Shown: positions 43,649 through 53,749, counted from the stretch's first letter. The stretch is 64,000 nucleotides of DNA from Marinobacter sp. 2_MG-2023 (GCF_030546935.1 NZ_JAUOPH010000004.1:558001-622000), one strand, 5' to 3'. The notes: a model not told the origin generated them from the letters alone. Made by a program: numbers and translations.

Positions 43649-44700
43649 AAATCGCTCAAACCTGAATGAGTGCCGGCGTGACCAGTCACTGCCTGGTACA
43701 ACTCATCGGCAAAGCGGACAGCTGAAGGAAGTGCACCAAAGCTCCAGACCGCCGGTAAGGATAGAACCCGGTCATGTCGCACGGCCGGCAGTGTTTGCCA
43801 GATCCTGTTGTTGTCAAAAACCCCCTCTGCGCTCATAGGAACCGGGTCCACTACAATCAGGTAGCCGTCGGTAGTCAGCTCCTCTATACCGACGGTGGTA
43901 TAACCCCACATATTCGTTTCGCCTTTCCAGGCGTTTTGCAGTCCGAGGCGACGGATGACCATGTCATACAAGCTGCCTTTGCCATAGGCACGCACGTGAC
44001 GGTCATCGATAAACTGCACCACCAACAGCGGAGGTGTATCTGCCGGCATTTCTTCTTTCAGCTGTTCAATTCGCGCACGATGTCGATCTATAACAGCCTC
44101 CGCCTCTGCGGAGCGGTTAGTCATCTCGCCCACCCGTCTCGTAGTCTCGACAAGGTTTTGCCAAAAATCGTTATCGGGATTGTAGGTAGTCAGGGTCTGA
44201 ACCGGTGCTATCTGTGAAAAAGTTGGTTCAATTGCGCTGAACAGAGGAGATATCAGAATTAAATCAAGCTGCAGGGAAGCAGCCAATTCTCTGTTGGGCT
44301 GGGCACGCAGGCCAATATCCACAACCTGTTCAGGAAGTGGCGGTTCTCCAACCCAAGTCTGATAGTCCTTGATCTGAGCCGCAGCAACCGGCACCACTCC
44401 CAAGGACAGGAGAGTTTCGACCAACGTCCAATCAATGGTCGCCACTCTGGGGGGAGCAGCATTTTGAGACTGGCCCGGACTGGATACTGCAGCTCCGACG
44501 CTCAGAGACACCAGCATAAGAGAGAAAAGCAGCAGTACCAGAAGACCCAGAACAAGAACCTTTTGATAACAAGAGTAGCGAGCGGACAACAACGAATTAT
44601 CCAGAAAAGACAACATAGCTGGAAAACTGAACCTCCAGCACTTCGCCACAGACACCAATGCGAGCCAGATACCCGCTTGGCCGGTTTGCATACAAAGCAC
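43645..44700 (-). CDS. fhuD: FhuD-like periplasmic siderophore-binding protein
   Basis: A binding protein of the FhuD/periplasmic class III fold. Landmarks are PRVATIDWTLVETLLSLGVVPVAAAQ at the mature N-terminus, WVGEPPLPEQVVDIGLRAQPNRELAASLQLDLILISP, and the late LPAVWSFGALPSAVRFADEL. The start is uncertain. The frame opens with a GTG at 44700, and ATGs at 44691 and 44616 are possible; a hydrophobic signal segment (KVLVLGLLVLLLFSLMLVSL) lies about 46-66 residues into the longest form, so a later start is more natural. It hands ferric siderophore to FhuB, with which it overlaps by four bases. Confidence 0.88.
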   Translation of the reverse strand: MLCMQTGQAGIWLALVSVAKCWRFSFPAMLSFLDNSLLSARYSCYQKVLVLGLLVLLLFSLMLVSLSVGAAVSSPGQSQNAAPPRVATIDWTLVETLLSLGVVPVAAAQIKDYQTWVGEPPLPEQVVDIGLRAQPNRELAASLQLDLILISPLFSAIEPTFSQIAPVQTLTTYNPDNDFWQNLVETTRRVGEMTNRSAEAEAVIDRHRARIEQLKEEMPADTPPLLVVQFIDDRHVRAYGKGSLYDMVIRRLGLQNAWKGETNMWGYTTVGIEELTTDGYLIVVDPVPMSAEGVFDNNRIWQTLPAVRHDRVLSLPAVWSFGALPSAVRFADELYQAVTGHAGTHSGLSDL

Positions 44701-44776
44701 TTTTAAGAGAACATAAATACGACTGATTATTATTGCATATCAGGCCAGCAATTCCAGCCACTATTCAGGAGTTTTG

Positions 44777-46438
44777 ATGGAGTTACTCGCCATCGTTTTC
44801 CGCCAGTACCGCACCCCTTTTATAACAATCATGCTTCTAAGCCTCATCAGTGCAGGCGTTGGCATTGGCGTAATCGCGTTCATCAACCAACAGCTGATTG
44901 AATCTGCGGGGGCACCCTGGCACGTGCTGCCAACCTTTTTCGGGCTGGTTATGCTCATGCTGGCAGTAACGCTGGCAGCCCAACTGGCACTCACCACGCT
45001 GGGGCATCACTTCGTTTATGATTTGCGCGGCCGGCTGATCAAGCAGATTCTGGACACAGATATTGAAACCCTGGAACGCATCGGCAGCGCGGGCTTGCTG
45101 GCAAGCCTCTCTGTCGACATACGAAACATAACCTTTGCCTTTGTTCGTTTGCCGGAATTAGTCCAGGGTGTCGTTATTACTCTATGCGCTGCCGCATATC
45201 TTGCATGGCTTTCACCCGGCATGCTTGTCGTGACCACTTTGTGGGTCGCTGTTACGATAATTGGCGGCTGGCTGCTGGTTCAAAGGGTATATCACCACCT
45301 GGCGCAAGTCCGGGAAACCGAAGATGCGCTCTACCGTGACTATGAGTCCTTTATCGACGGGCGGAAGGAGCTTGCACTAAACCGCAGCAGAGCTCGTCAG
45401 CTATATGACGTCGACTATGAACGCCATGCTCGCAGCTATCTCTGGCATATAATCCGATCGGATACCTTCCACCTTTCAGCGGTAAACTGGTCCAATATCA
45501 TGATGGTTGGTGCGATCGGCCTGGTCTTTTTTCTGGCCAATGGTCTGGGCTGGGCCAACACCAATATCGCAGCAACCTTCTCGCTTACGCTGCTGTTTAT
45601 CCGCACGCCTCTGATCCAGGCTATAGGCGCGCTGCCTACGCTACTGAACGCACAGGTTGCATTCCGCAAACTGGAAAGTCTTGAGCTGGCAGCTTACGCG
45701 CCTGAGTTTAATGTGACGTCTCCCTCTCCCGACTGGAATACCATTGAACTGCGGGGTGTTACCTACCAATACCCTGGCCAGGGCGGCCGAGGGTTCTCCG
45801 TGGGACCAATTGATATCACGTTACGACGCGGTGAACTGGTCTTCCTGATTGGGGGAAATGGAAGTGGAAAATCCACTCTGGCCCGCCTTCTCACCGGCTT
45901 GTACCGGCCCCGGAGTGGTGAAATCCTGGTAGACGGACAGCCGTTGACTACCGATCAGGACTGGCAGAACTTTCGTCAGCGATTCTCTTCTGTATTTACA
46001 GACTTCCATCAATTTGACCGACTTCTCGGCCCGGACGGTGAAAAGGCTGAATCAGAACTGTTGAGTGAGTGGCTCAAAAAACTGCAAATGAACAAAAAGC
46101 TGGAGATAGACGCCGGTCGAGTAACAAATCCCCAGCTATCGCAGGGACAACGAAAGCGACTTGCTTTGCTATTGGCTGTCGCCGAGCAGCGAGGCTTTAT
46201 GCTTCTGGATGAGTGGGCTGCGGACCAGGATCCCCAATTCCGGCGGTACTTTTACCGGGAGCTACTGGGCCACCTGCATGAGATGGGCGTTACCATATTC
46301 GCAATCAGCCACGATGATCATTACTTCGAGCATGCCGATCGCTTACTGGAGATGAAAGAGGGGCTTATGCATGAGCTGACAGGCACACAGCGCGATCTTG
46401 CAACACAGGATGCCGTCACCAGGGTGAGTGAGGTTTAA
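44777..46438 (+). CDS. Cyclic peptide/siderophore export ABC transporter, PvdE/SyrD-like
   Basis: A 553-residue half-transporter with an N-terminal membrane domain (about residues 1-300) and a C-terminal ATPase. The ATPase has [38 protein letters not shown] and [18 protein letters not shown]. The [10 protein letters not shown] form of Walker B is distinctive for the PvdE, SyrD and YojI group. PvdE exports a pyoverdine precursor; others move microcins or lipopeptides. The ATG at 44777 has CAGGAG five bases ahead. It stands alone on the plus strand between fhuD and fhuC. No peptide synthetase is in the window, so the cargo must be made elsewhere. Confidence 0.9.
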   Translation: MELLAIVFRQYRTPFITIMLLSLISAGVGIGVIAFINQQLIESAGAPWHVLPTFFGLVMLMLAVTLAAQLALTTLGHHFVYDLRGRLIKQILDTDIETLERIGSAGLLASLSVDIRNITFAFVRLPELVQGVVITLCAAAYLAWLSPGMLVVTTLWVAVTIIGGWLLVQRVYHHLAQVRETEDALYRDYESFIDGRKELALNRSRARQLYDVDYERHARSYLWHIIRSDTFHLSAVNWSNIMMVGAIGLVFFLANGLGWANTNIAATFSLTLLFIRTPLIQAIGALPTLLNAQVAFRKLESLELAAYAPEFNVTSPSPDWNTIELRGVTYQYPGQGGRGFSVGPIDITLRRGELVFLIGGNGSGKSTLARLLTGLYRPRSGEILVDGQPLTTDQDWQNFRQRFSSVFTDFHQFDRLLGPDGEKAESELLSEWLKKLQMNKKLEIDAGRVTNPQLSQGQRKRLALLLAVAEQRGFMLLDEWAADQDPQFRRYFYRELLGHLHEMGVTIFAISHDDHYFEHADRLLEMKEGLMHELTGTQRDLATQDAVTRVSEV

Positions 46439-46480
46439 TCCTGCAGGAGCCCATGTGAACCGGCCGACAGCATCCTTGTG

Positions 46481-47248
46481 TCAAGCTACAGCTATAGCTC
46501 CCCCCTCTACGCGAGGGTGAGGTATAACGGACATATTGATGCCATAAATCGCTTCAAGAGCCTCCGGCCTCATGATTTCTTTCGGGCTACCCTGAGTTAA
46601 AAGGTGACCACTGTGCAACGCAATAAGATGGTCACAGTAGGTGGCTGCCATGTTGATATCATGCAACACCACCACCACTCCCATCTCCAGATCCCGACCC
46701 AGCTTTCGGATCAGTGCCAGCACTTCAATCTGGTGGGCAATATCCAGCGCCGATGTAGGCTCATCCAATAGCAGGTAACGGGCGTTTTGCGCAATCAACA
46801 TGGCAATCCACACCCGCTGACGCTCGCCCCCGGAGAGCTCATCAACATTTCGATCAGCGAACTTGCTGGTCCCCGTCAGCTCCATGGCTCGCTCGACCTG
46901 GGCCTGATCTTCTCTGGTAAAGCGACCCAGAGCACCGTGCCAAGGGTACCTGCCGAGACGAACCAGGTCGGCGGCGGTGAACCCTTCGGTCGCGGGTAAT
47001 TGTTGTGGCAGATAAGCAATCTGCTGAGCAAGGAGCCGGTCACGCCATTTAGCCAGAGGCTTACTGTTCAGCAAGACGCAACCGCTGCTCGGCGTGTATT
47101 GCCGGGCCAACAACTTCAACAGCGTTGATTTTCCTGAACCGTTATGACCAATCAGCCCTATCACTTTCCCTGGATCAATAGCCAGATCAACGGGATGCAA
47201 CAACACTTTACCATTGACCTGCCAACTGACCGATTGCAACTCGAACAT
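46481..47248 (-). CDS. fhuC: Ferric-siderophore ABC importer ATP-binding protein, FhuC-like
   Basis: A 255-residue ATPase. Walker A is [17 protein letters not shown], the signature is LSGGERQRVWIAMLIAQ and Walker B is [19 protein letters not shown]-loop LPQQLPATEGFTAADLVRLGRYPWHG is typical of the iron-siderophore ATPases. It should power FhuB. It lies 42 bases after the stop-to-start gap from the second receptor on the same strand and is probably co-transcribed with it, under the Fur box at 49413. Confidence 0.92.
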   Translation of the reverse strand: MFELQSVSWQVNGKVLLHPVDLAIDPGKVIGLIGHNGSGKSTLLKLLARQYTPSSGCVLLNSKPLAKWRDRLLAQQIAYLPQQLPATEGFTAADLVRLGRYPWHGALGRFTREDQAQVERAMELTGTSKFADRNVDELSGGERQRVWIAMLIAQNARYLLLDEPTSALDIAHQIEVLALIRKLGRDLEMGVVVVLHDINMAATYCDHLIALHSGHLLTQGSPKEIMRPEALEAIYGINMSVIPHPRVEGGAIAVA

Positions 47249-47290
47249 AAAACCTCGGGTAAGGGGTAAACGCCTCTGACTATTAATGGC

Positions 47291-49360
47291 TTACCAGTGG
47301 TAACTCACACTCGCAGTCGCGCGTCTTGCTTCGCCGTAATAACACCAGTAATCACAACTGGCGACATATTCTTTATCAGCTACGTTGTTGATGTTGAGTT
47401 GCGCACGCCAATTCTTCGCAAAGTCATAGCTCGCCATGACATCAAAGACTGTGTAGGAAGGAACCTCGTAGCCATAGGTCTCATCCTTGGTTTCACCAAC
47501 AAAGCGTGCCCCCGCCCCTACCTTCAAACCAGGCACGGCTTGTGAAAACGCGTAGTCCAGCCAGGCCGAGGCCATATGGCGCGGTATCAGCGCAGCTCGA
47601 ACCTCATCAGCGCCAATCGCCCGGTTTTGCGTAGTGGAATCACTGTAGGTGTATGCCGCTGTCACCTGCAGGTCGTTAGTCAGGTAGGCGACCCCTTCCA
47701 GCTCAAAGCCATTGGTATTGCGCTCGCCCTCTTGCACCTGAACAGCGCCATCAGTCACCAGTGAGTTTTTCTCTTCGATCTGGTACACCGAGGTATTCAA
47801 ATAACCATCAATGCTTTCTGGCGCATACTTGATGCCTGCTTCCAGCTGCTTTCCTTCCCTGGGCTTATACAAATCACCATTGGTATCGGTACCCACAATG
47901 GGCTGAAATGACTCGGTATAACTGATGTAGGGCGAAACACCATTGTTCATGACATACATGATGCCACCGGATAACGAGACCTCGTTGTCGTCGGCACGTT
48001 CTTTGGTACCGCCAGCCAGATTATCCGTTTCAGCTTTGTCATACCGCGCGCCCGCCAAAAAGATCCACTGATCATCCAGGCGGAGTTGGTTTTGAAGATA
48101 AATACCCGTTTGCTGTTTTTTGATGGTTCGTTGCGTCAGATCGCTTTCAGCCACAGGCGTGTAGTTGCCATATTGGGGTTCGAACAGATCTACCGTCCCG
48201 AAAGGAAATGGATCCGCCTCTTTTCCTGAATTTTTCAGATCCTGGTAGTCCACTCCTACCAGTAACGTATTTTCGGTGCGATCCGTGAACCATTTACCAA
48301 CCACACGGTTATCAATCGTCCAGGAGGTGATATCGCCATCACGGTATACCAGGCCTCGGGTACCTTCTCTCGGTGCACTCTGGAAGAAGATGTAGGTACT
48401 GCGTAGCAGCATGTCTAGCTTGCTGTAACGCAAATCCTGCTCAAAACGCCAGGTATCGTTAAGCTGATGCGAGAACTGATAGCCCAGTGACGTCTGCTCG
48501 CGCTCATTCACATCGTAGTCAGGCTCACCGTAATTCACCTCGGGGTCGACTTTACCGAAGGGCGTGTCCTCAATAGTGCCATAGGGCAGCTTGAAGCCAT
48601 TGTAGGGCACCGCGTCATCCTTCTGGAAACTACCCAGAAGTGTCAGCGTGGTGTCATCGCTAATGTCCCATTCCAGACTTGGAGCAAGGTAGTAACGCTT
48701 ATTTTCCGAGTCATCGATATCACCTTCAGCGTCCTGGTAAAGACCGACCATGCGATAACGTACTTCACCACTGTCATTAACCGGGCCAGAGCTATCAAAC
48801 CCAATCCGCTGGTGGTTATTGGTCCCACCTTCGATAACAACCTCCCCCTGACGGTCTTCTGTAGGGCGTTTGCTGATGGCGTTTATAACGCCGCCTGGAG
48901 GCGCTTCACCGTAGAGAACGGAAGCCGGCCCCTTCAACAATTCTACCTGCTCAAGCCCATAGGGTTCCGGTAGCCATTGATAGAAGCCTGCGCGGTATAT
49001 ACGTAAACCATCCTGATAGGTCGACTGATCATAACCCCGCACTTTAAACCAGTCGGTATCGTTATCGCTGCCATATTGGCCACTTAAAACACCTGCGCGA
49101 TAGCGAAAGCTTTCGTCGAGGGACTGCACGTTGCGTTCTTCCAGTTCATCACGGGTGACGAGAGAGGCCGGACGTGGCGTTTCAACAATAGGAGCCTCCA
49201 CTTTGAGTGCCGTTCCGGTTACAACAAGCGGGCTGAGTAACTCGGCCTGGTTATCGGAGGTCTGCGCCATTGCAACAGGCACGGCACCCAGACAGGCTAT
49301 GGATACGGCGTACCCTATACCGTTGAGACGTAAGCGAAGTGGGAAAGTGCTGGGAAACAT
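47291..49360 (-). CDS. TonB-dependent siderophore receptor (second)
   Basis: A 689-residue outer-membrane receptor. A signal peptide of about 32 residues ends in AMA-QT. The plug has RPASLVTRDELEERNVQSLDES, VRGYDQSTYQDGLRIYRAGF and VELLKGPASVLYGEAPPGGVINAISKRP. The barrel runs to a terminal tryptophan in ASVSYHW, one of the accepted barrel-end residues. A Fur box lies 53-71 bases upstream. Downstream on the same strand is fhuC. The presence of two receptors suggests uptake of more than one ferric siderophore, or one self-made and one foreign. Confidence 0.93.
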   Translation of the reverse strand: MFPSTFPLRLRLNGIGYAVSIACLGAVPVAMAQTSDNQAELLSPLVVTGTALKVEAPIVETPRPASLVTRDELEERNVQSLDESFRYRAGVLSGQYGSDNDTDWFKVRGYDQSTYQDGLRIYRAGFYQWLPEPYGLEQVELLKGPASVLYGEAPPGGVINAISKRPTEDRQGEVVIEGGTNNHQRIGFDSSGPVNDSGEVRYRMVGLYQDAEGDIDDSENKRYYLAPSLEWDISDDTTLTLLGSFQKDDAVPYNGFKLPYGTIEDTPFGKVDPEVNYGEPDYDVNEREQTSLGYQFSHQLNDTWRFEQDLRYSKLDMLLRSTYIFFQSAPREGTRGLVYRDGDITSWTIDNRVVGKWFTDRTENTLLVGVDYQDLKNSGKEADPFPFGTVDLFEPQYGNYTPVAESDLTQRTIKKQQTGIYLQNQLRLDDQWIFLAGARYDKAETDNLAGGTKERADDNEVSLSGGIMYVMNNGVSPYISYTESFQPIVGTDTNGDLYKPREGKQLEAGIKYAPESIDGYLNTSVYQIEEKNSLVTDGAVQVQEGERNTNGFELEGVAYLTNDLQVTAAYTYSDSTTQNRAIGADEVRAALIPRHMASAWLDYAFSQAVPGLKVGAGARFVGETKDETYGYEVPSYTVFDVMASYDFAKNWRAQLNINNVADKEYVASCDYWCYYGEARRATASVSYHW

Positions 49361-49412
49361 AGTGTGAACTCGAACGAAGTATTGACGCCTTGCAGTACCA
49401 GGCTGAATATAT

Positions 49413-49431
49413 AGTAATGATAATCGTAATG
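49413..49431 (-). promoter_or_regulatory. Fur box of the second receptor
   Basis: The plus-strand core AATGATAATC is identical to the centre of the Fur consensus, flanked by weaker matches on both sides. It lies just upstream of the receptor start at 49360. The 320-base gap 49361-49680 holds this site and no gene I can support. Confidence 0.7.
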
Positions 49432-49680
49432 AGTAGCATTTAAAAGCCGTTATTGATCGGAAGACTCGACCCGCACCAACGAAGCAGGACAGTAACCAGT
49501 TCAGTTTGTCCTGGTAATTGGATGGATGACCTCAACGCTCAGGTGGGCATCACCGGGCCTCTCACCGGCGGCAGTAGCGGATGGTATTGTTTACAAAATT
49601 CAACAGAAGGCGTTACATACAACCACTATCCTTCGCACCCTATCCATCTACCCCATGTATCCCAAGGACACTTACTGCAT

Positions 49681-50073
49681 ATGAATAACACAGACCTGGT
49701 TTTCCAAAGCTATGGAAGGTGCTGTAACCGCGATGAGTTCTTCGTCGATTTCTACGACCATTTCATGTCGAGCTCAGAAGCCATCAAAAACCGTTTTGTG
49801 AACACCGATATGACCGCACAACGCCACCTTTTGCGCAACGGCGTTCTGCAGCTGATTCTGACCGCACGCGGCATGCCGGACCGCAAACTCAAAGCACTTG
49901 GTGAGAGCCATAACCGTTCCAACTACAATATCCAGCCGGAGTGGTATTCACTGTGGCTGGATTCACTGATGAAAACCGTGCGCCGTCACGACCCTGAGTA
50001 CACAAAGGATCTCGAAAATGCATGGAAAGAAGTTCTGACACCGGGAATTGATCTGATTCGCGGGGCCTACTAA
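49681..50073 (+). CDS. Small globin family protein
   Basis: A 130-residue single-domain protein read as a globin. It opens VFQSYGRCCNRDEFFVDFYDHFMSSSEAIKNRF, like the A and B helices of bacterial globins, and has LGESHNRSNYNIQPEWY, in which H is the probable proximal haem ligand in the F helix. The end, AWKEVLTPGIDLIRG, fits the H helix. The frame is open upstream to 49453, but homology-like sequence begins at this ATG. A weak AAGGA lies 12 bases ahead. The function is not fixed: oxygen or nitric oxide binding, or redox sensing. It stands between iron uptake and a sulfate-type transporter. Confidence 0.8.
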   Translation: MNNTDLVFQSYGRCCNRDEFFVDFYDHFMSSSEAIKNRFVNTDMTAQRHLLRNGVLQLILTARGMPDRKLKALGESHNRSNYNIQPEWYSLWLDSLMKTVRRHDPEYTKDLENAWKEVLTPGIDLIRGAY

Positions 50074-50157
50074 CGGCCCGCCGGGCTGATACCTCTTGAT
50101 TCGGCTCATTGATTTACACACACTTGAACCCCAGCTCCCCAGCGAATAACTGCGTAT

Positions 50158-51903
50158 ATGCTCTACAAATTACTGCCTGGCTTACTTTGGCTGCAGGGAT
50201 ATACGGCCCATACGCTAAGACAGGATGTGGTATCGGGCCTAGCTATTGGCGTCATGCTGATTCCGCAAAGCATGGGCTACGCGGTGCTCGCCGGGTTGCC
50301 ACCGGAACTCGGGTTGTACGCCTCGATTTTCCCTCCGCTGCTTTACGCCCTGCTCGGAACCTCCAACAAGATTTCCATTGGGCCGGTAGCTCTGGATGCG
50401 ATCCTTATCCTCTCCGGCCTGAGCGTGCTTGCAGAACCGGGCACAGATCAGTACCTGCAACTTGCGGTTGAGCTCACACTGCTGGTTGGCTTGATTCAGT
50501 TTGCCTTCGGGCTTTTGCGCTTCGGTTTTATAGTCAACTTTCTCTCCTATCCGGTTATCGTCGGTTACACTTCCGCCGCAGCGGTTATCATCATAGGTAG
50601 CCAGCTCCAGAGCCTTGCAGGTGTTCATGTAGACAGCGCCAATGTGCTGGACCTTTCCTGGCAATTACTGACGCACATCAGCGATTGGCACGGCGTTACG
50701 CTGGGAATCTCGGTGGCGAGTCTGTTGTTTATATTTTTGTGCAAACGTTTCCTGCCAAAACTACCCAACGCACTGCTTCTGCTGGTTGGCAGCATGCTTT
50801 TATCTGGGCTGTTTCATGCGGGACTGGCCGGTGTAGAAGTCATCAACTCCGTGCCGCGAGGTTTTCCACCGCTGCAGATCCCGGATATCGATTTCGCAAA
50901 ACTCGCCGAGTTGTTGCCGGTAGCCTTTACCGTGGCCCTGATGGGGTTCGTGGGCACCATGTCGATATGCAAGTCTCAGGAATCACCGAAGGACAAGCAC
51001 ACAGTACAGCCAAATCAGGAACTGATCGCACTTGGGCTGGCCAATGCTCTGGGTGCCATGTTTCGCAGCTTCCCGGTGTCCGCCAGTTTTTCACGCAGTG
51101 CCGCTTTCCGGGAGGCGGGCGGTTTGACTCAGGTGTCTGCAATCGTTTCTTCCGCTCTGATTGCCATCACCGTCGTTTTTCTTACGCCATTGTTCGCTGA
51201 CTACCCCCTGCCTAAAGCTGTGCTGGCGGCAATCATCGTGATGTCGGTGTTGGGGCTCTTCAAGTACAAAGAAATGAAAGTTCTGTTCCGACAGGATAGA
51301 AAGGAGTTTGTGATCCTGCTGGTCACCTTCCTCATCACACTATTACTGGGCGTTCAGCAGGGGTTACTGGTAGGTGTGGCAGTGTCGCTGTTACTGGTTA
51401 TTTACAACAGCACAACACCCCACATCACAGAGTTGGGCAAGATCGACGGAGAGGATCTTTACCGCAATATTCACCGGTTCGAAAGCATCAGCGTGCGGAA
51501 AGACCTGTTGGTTTTCCGCTTCGATGCGCCACTGTATTTCGCCAATAAGGATTATTTCAAATCGCGGCTGTACGGCATGATGAAGCGACGCCCCGAAGGG
51601 TCATTGAAAGCCGTGATACTGGATGCACAAGCCGTCAGCAGCATCGACAGTACCTCGTTGATCATGCTGGAAAGCGTGATCGAAAACCTGCGGGAGCAAG
51701 GTATCCAGCTTTACCTTGTAAGCCTGATAGGCCCGGTTCGCGACACCCTCACGCACTCTGCCGCCTTACGGGAGTACGTTCTGGATGAGCATATGTTCCC
51801 CCAGATAACCGATGCTGTGCTGTACATTGACCAGGGCATCAGCTCTCGTGCGTCGATAGCCAGACAAAGCAATACCACAAAAACCCGGCGGCGCCGGACA
51901 TAG
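50158..51903 (+). CDS. SulP family inorganic anion transporter with STAS domain
   Basis: A 581-residue protein. The membrane part has VVSGLAIGVMLIPQSMGYAVLAGLPPELGLYA near the N-terminus, the SulP signature, and SFPVSASFSRSAAFREAGGLTQVS in the middle. The C-terminal cytoplasmic STAS domain (about residues 440-560) includes LVFRFDAPLYFANKDYF and VILDAQAVSSIDSTSLIML, where the serine loop normally sits. SulP proteins carry sulfate, bicarbonate or dicarboxylates; the substrate is not evident. No strong ribosome site is seen before the ATG. The stop is nine bases from the opposing efflux gene. Confidence 0.92.
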   Translation: MLYKLLPGLLWLQGYTAHTLRQDVVSGLAIGVMLIPQSMGYAVLAGLPPELGLYASIFPPLLYALLGTSNKISIGPVALDAILILSGLSVLAEPGTDQYLQLAVELTLLVGLIQFAFGLLRFGFIVNFLSYPVIVGYTSAAAVIIIGSQLQSLAGVHVDSANVLDLSWQLLTHISDWHGVTLGISVASLLFIFLCKRFLPKLPNALLLLVGSMLLSGLFHAGLAGVEVINSVPRGFPPLQIPDIDFAKLAELLPVAFTVALMGFVGTMSICKSQESPKDKHTVQPNQELIALGLANALGAMFRSFPVSASFSRSAAFREAGGLTQVSAIVSSALIAITVVFLTPLFADYPLPKAVLAAIIVMSVLGLFKYKEMKVLFRQDRKEFVILLVTFLITLLLGVQQGLLVGVAVSLLLVIYNSTTPHITELGKIDGEDLYRNIHRFESISVRKDLLVFRFDAPLYFANKDYFKSRLYGMMKRRPEGSLKAVILDAQAVSSIDSTSLIMLESVIENLREQGIQLYLVSLIGPVRDTLTHSAALREYVLDEHMFPQITDAVLYIDQGISSRASIARQSNTTKTRRRRT

Positions 51904-51911
51904 TAGTTTGA

Positions 51912-53129
51912 CTAAGCCCGGGTTTCCCGCTCAACGGCGCCCGGGCCGCCAGCCGCCAATATGGCAGCCCCGAACACACAAACCGCCATAACCATCACAA
52001 TAGGCAACAGAGTTCCACCAGCCAGTGCAGTCGATAACGCGCTTATGGCACCGGCGATGGTGAACTGCGCTGCGCCAAGCATGGCAGCAGCCGTGCCACC
52101 CAAATGCGGGAAGAACTCCAGAGCGTTGGCCATGTTGTTGGGAATGATCGCCCCCATGAAGCCAACGGAGGAGATAATGCAGGCGGCGACCACCCAATAG
52201 GGTGCGCCTGCCCAGGCGCTGATCACCAATAAGCTGACCGCAATAGCCTGGAGAAATACACAGGCTCTGAGTATCCGCACCGATTTATACCGGTTAAGTA
52301 AGCGCCGATTGAGCAGATTAAGGCTTGCCATAGCGACGATATTCGCAGCGAACAGTGCAGAGAATGTGGCGTTGGAGAGCCCGAACCATTCCTGATAGAT
52401 GAACGATGCGTGGGTTATAAACACGAGCATGGCACTGAAGCAAAGCGCCTGTAAACCAACAAACCGCATGGTGACGCGATGGCGAAGCACCAAACCATAG
52501 TTGGTAACCAGCGTAGCCACAGGGGTCTGACTTTTTTGCCTCGAAGGCAGCCGCCGGAAAAGAACAAAATGAAGAACAATGGCCAACAGCGCACCATAAC
52601 CCGCTAACGCCAGAAAGATCGAATGCCACTCACTCAGGTACAGCAGAAGACTACCGATCGACGGTGCCGCCGCCGGGGCTATGAACATTACAAGACCAAT
52701 CAGCCCGAACAGGCGTGCCGCATCCTGCCCGTGGGTCTGGTCCCGGACAATGGCCGGGACGGATACCGCACAGAAGGCTCCGCCAATGCCTTGAACAATC
52801 CGCCAACCCAGCATCTCCGGCAGCGTTTGCGCCTGTGCAATCATGAATGCCGCACAGGAGAAGACTGCAAGCCCGGTAAAAAGCACCTGCTGCCGACCAT
52901 AGCGATCAGATAGCGGGCCGCCCAACAACTGGGCCAGCCCGAGGGCTCCCACATAAGCGCTGAGCGTCAGCCCGACACTTCCATGGCCAACGCCCAGCTC
53001 ATCGACAATTGCCGGGAATGCCGGCAAGTATGCATCAAGCGCCAGGGGGCCCAGGGCAACGGTCATGCCGAGAAGAATGGCTAGCTGAAGATGGGATAAA
53101 GCAGATGGTTTCAAACCGGCATCCAACAA
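51912..53129 (-). CDS. Bcr/CflA family drug-resistance MFS transporter
   Basis: A 405-residue major-facilitator protein with twelve predicted membrane spans. LGPLALDAYLPAFPAIVDELG is the Bcr/CflA opening block, QLLGGPLSDRYGRQQVLFTGL the MFS loop motif, and GWRIVQGIGGAFCAVSVPAIVRD the next conserved span. It probably expels small hydrophobic compounds. The start seems to be a TTG at 53129, without a clear ribosome site, so the true start could be slightly different. The gene is convergent with the SulP gene. Confidence 0.9.
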   Translation of the reverse strand: MLDAGLKPSALSHLQLAILLGMTVALGPLALDAYLPAFPAIVDELGVGHGSVGLTLSAYVGALGLAQLLGGPLSDRYGRQQVLFTGLAVFSCAAFMIAQAQTLPEMLGWRIVQGIGGAFCAVSVPAIVRDQTHGQDAARLFGLIGLVMFIAPAAAPSIGSLLLYLSEWHSIFLALAGYGALLAIVLHFVLFRRLPSRQKSQTPVATLVTNYGLVLRHRVTMRFVGLQALCFSAMLVFITHASFIYQEWFGLSNATFSALFAANIVAMASLNLLNRRLLNRYKSVRILRACVFLQAIAVSLLVISAWAGAPYWVVAACIISSVGFMGAIIPNNMANALEFFPHLGGTAAAMLGAAQFTIAGAISALSTALAGGTLLPIVMVMAVCVFGAAILAAGGPGAVERETRA

Positions 53130-53197
53130 AGAGTGACCAGACAGAACATGAAAAACCTTAGATTATTAGGGTGCTTACTACACAAGAGTCTACACCA

Positions 53198-53641
53198 TCA
53201 GCGCAAAATACACTCCCTGCTCAACGCCTGACTGACATTACGGCGCTTGTGCCTAAGGCTATTCCCTTTACTGTTTCCATAGCCGGACCGAAGCTGCGCC
53301 TGAATCTTCGCCAGCTCGCGCCGATAGCTAGCGCAGGTTTTATTCTGCTGTGCCAACATCTTTTCCTTCGACTTGTTACGCGCTGAGTCCTCTTTGCGAT
53401 CAGACGAAAGCATGCCCTGCACCTGTTCACGGATCGCCGAAATACGCCGGTGCTGCTGAAGGTTCTCCACCATTGGCACTGTCACGGGGGCAACCACTTC
53501 AACCGGCCGGTGAGGTCTGTCAGGCGGAGGGGTATCCGTGAAATGAACAACGCCAAAGGCGTCTGTCCAGGTATAGATATCGGCGCACACCGATGATGAG
53601 AAAACCAGCGTCAGCACCGCAACTGCCATCATCCCTGGCAT
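53198..53641 (-). CDS. DUF4124 domain-containing secreted protein
   Basis: A 147-residue protein. A signal peptide of about 20 residues ends in VCA-DI. It is followed by IYTWTDAFGVVHFTDTPPP, the DUF4124 motif in which a short beta unit reads Y-x-W-x-D-x-x-G-x-x-x-F-T-D. The rest is charged and probably helical (RNKSKEKMLAQQNKTCASYRRELAKIQAQL). DUF4124 proteins are common in gammaproteobacteria and have no assigned role. It is a single gene between unrelated neighbours. Confidence 0.85.
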   Translation of the reverse strand: MPGMMAVAVLTLVFSSSVCADIYTWTDAFGVVHFTDTPPPDRPHRPVEVVAPVTVPMVENLQQHRRISAIREQVQGMLSSDRKEDSARNKSKEKMLAQQNKTCASYRRELAKIQAQLRSGYGNSKGNSLRHKRRNVSQALSRECILR

Positions 53642-53749
53642 AACAATCCACTCCCTGTGGTTAGGTTAATTGCCGGGGCAGTATAACGGTTACCACAGGG
53701 TGTGTAATGCAGGGCACAATGGAGAGTGAAATACGGCTCCGGCCAGCAC

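Noticed and set aside
44725..44743. AT-rich Fur-box-like stretch between fhuD and the exporter
   Set aside because: Only a poor and poorly centred match to the 19-base consensus; not distinguishable from AT-rich promoter DNA, although iron control of these genes is plausible.
49453..49680. Upstream part of the globin reading frame (76 codons)
   Set aside because: Composition is unlike a protein N-terminus, no ribosome site, and globin-like sequence begins at the ATG at 49681.
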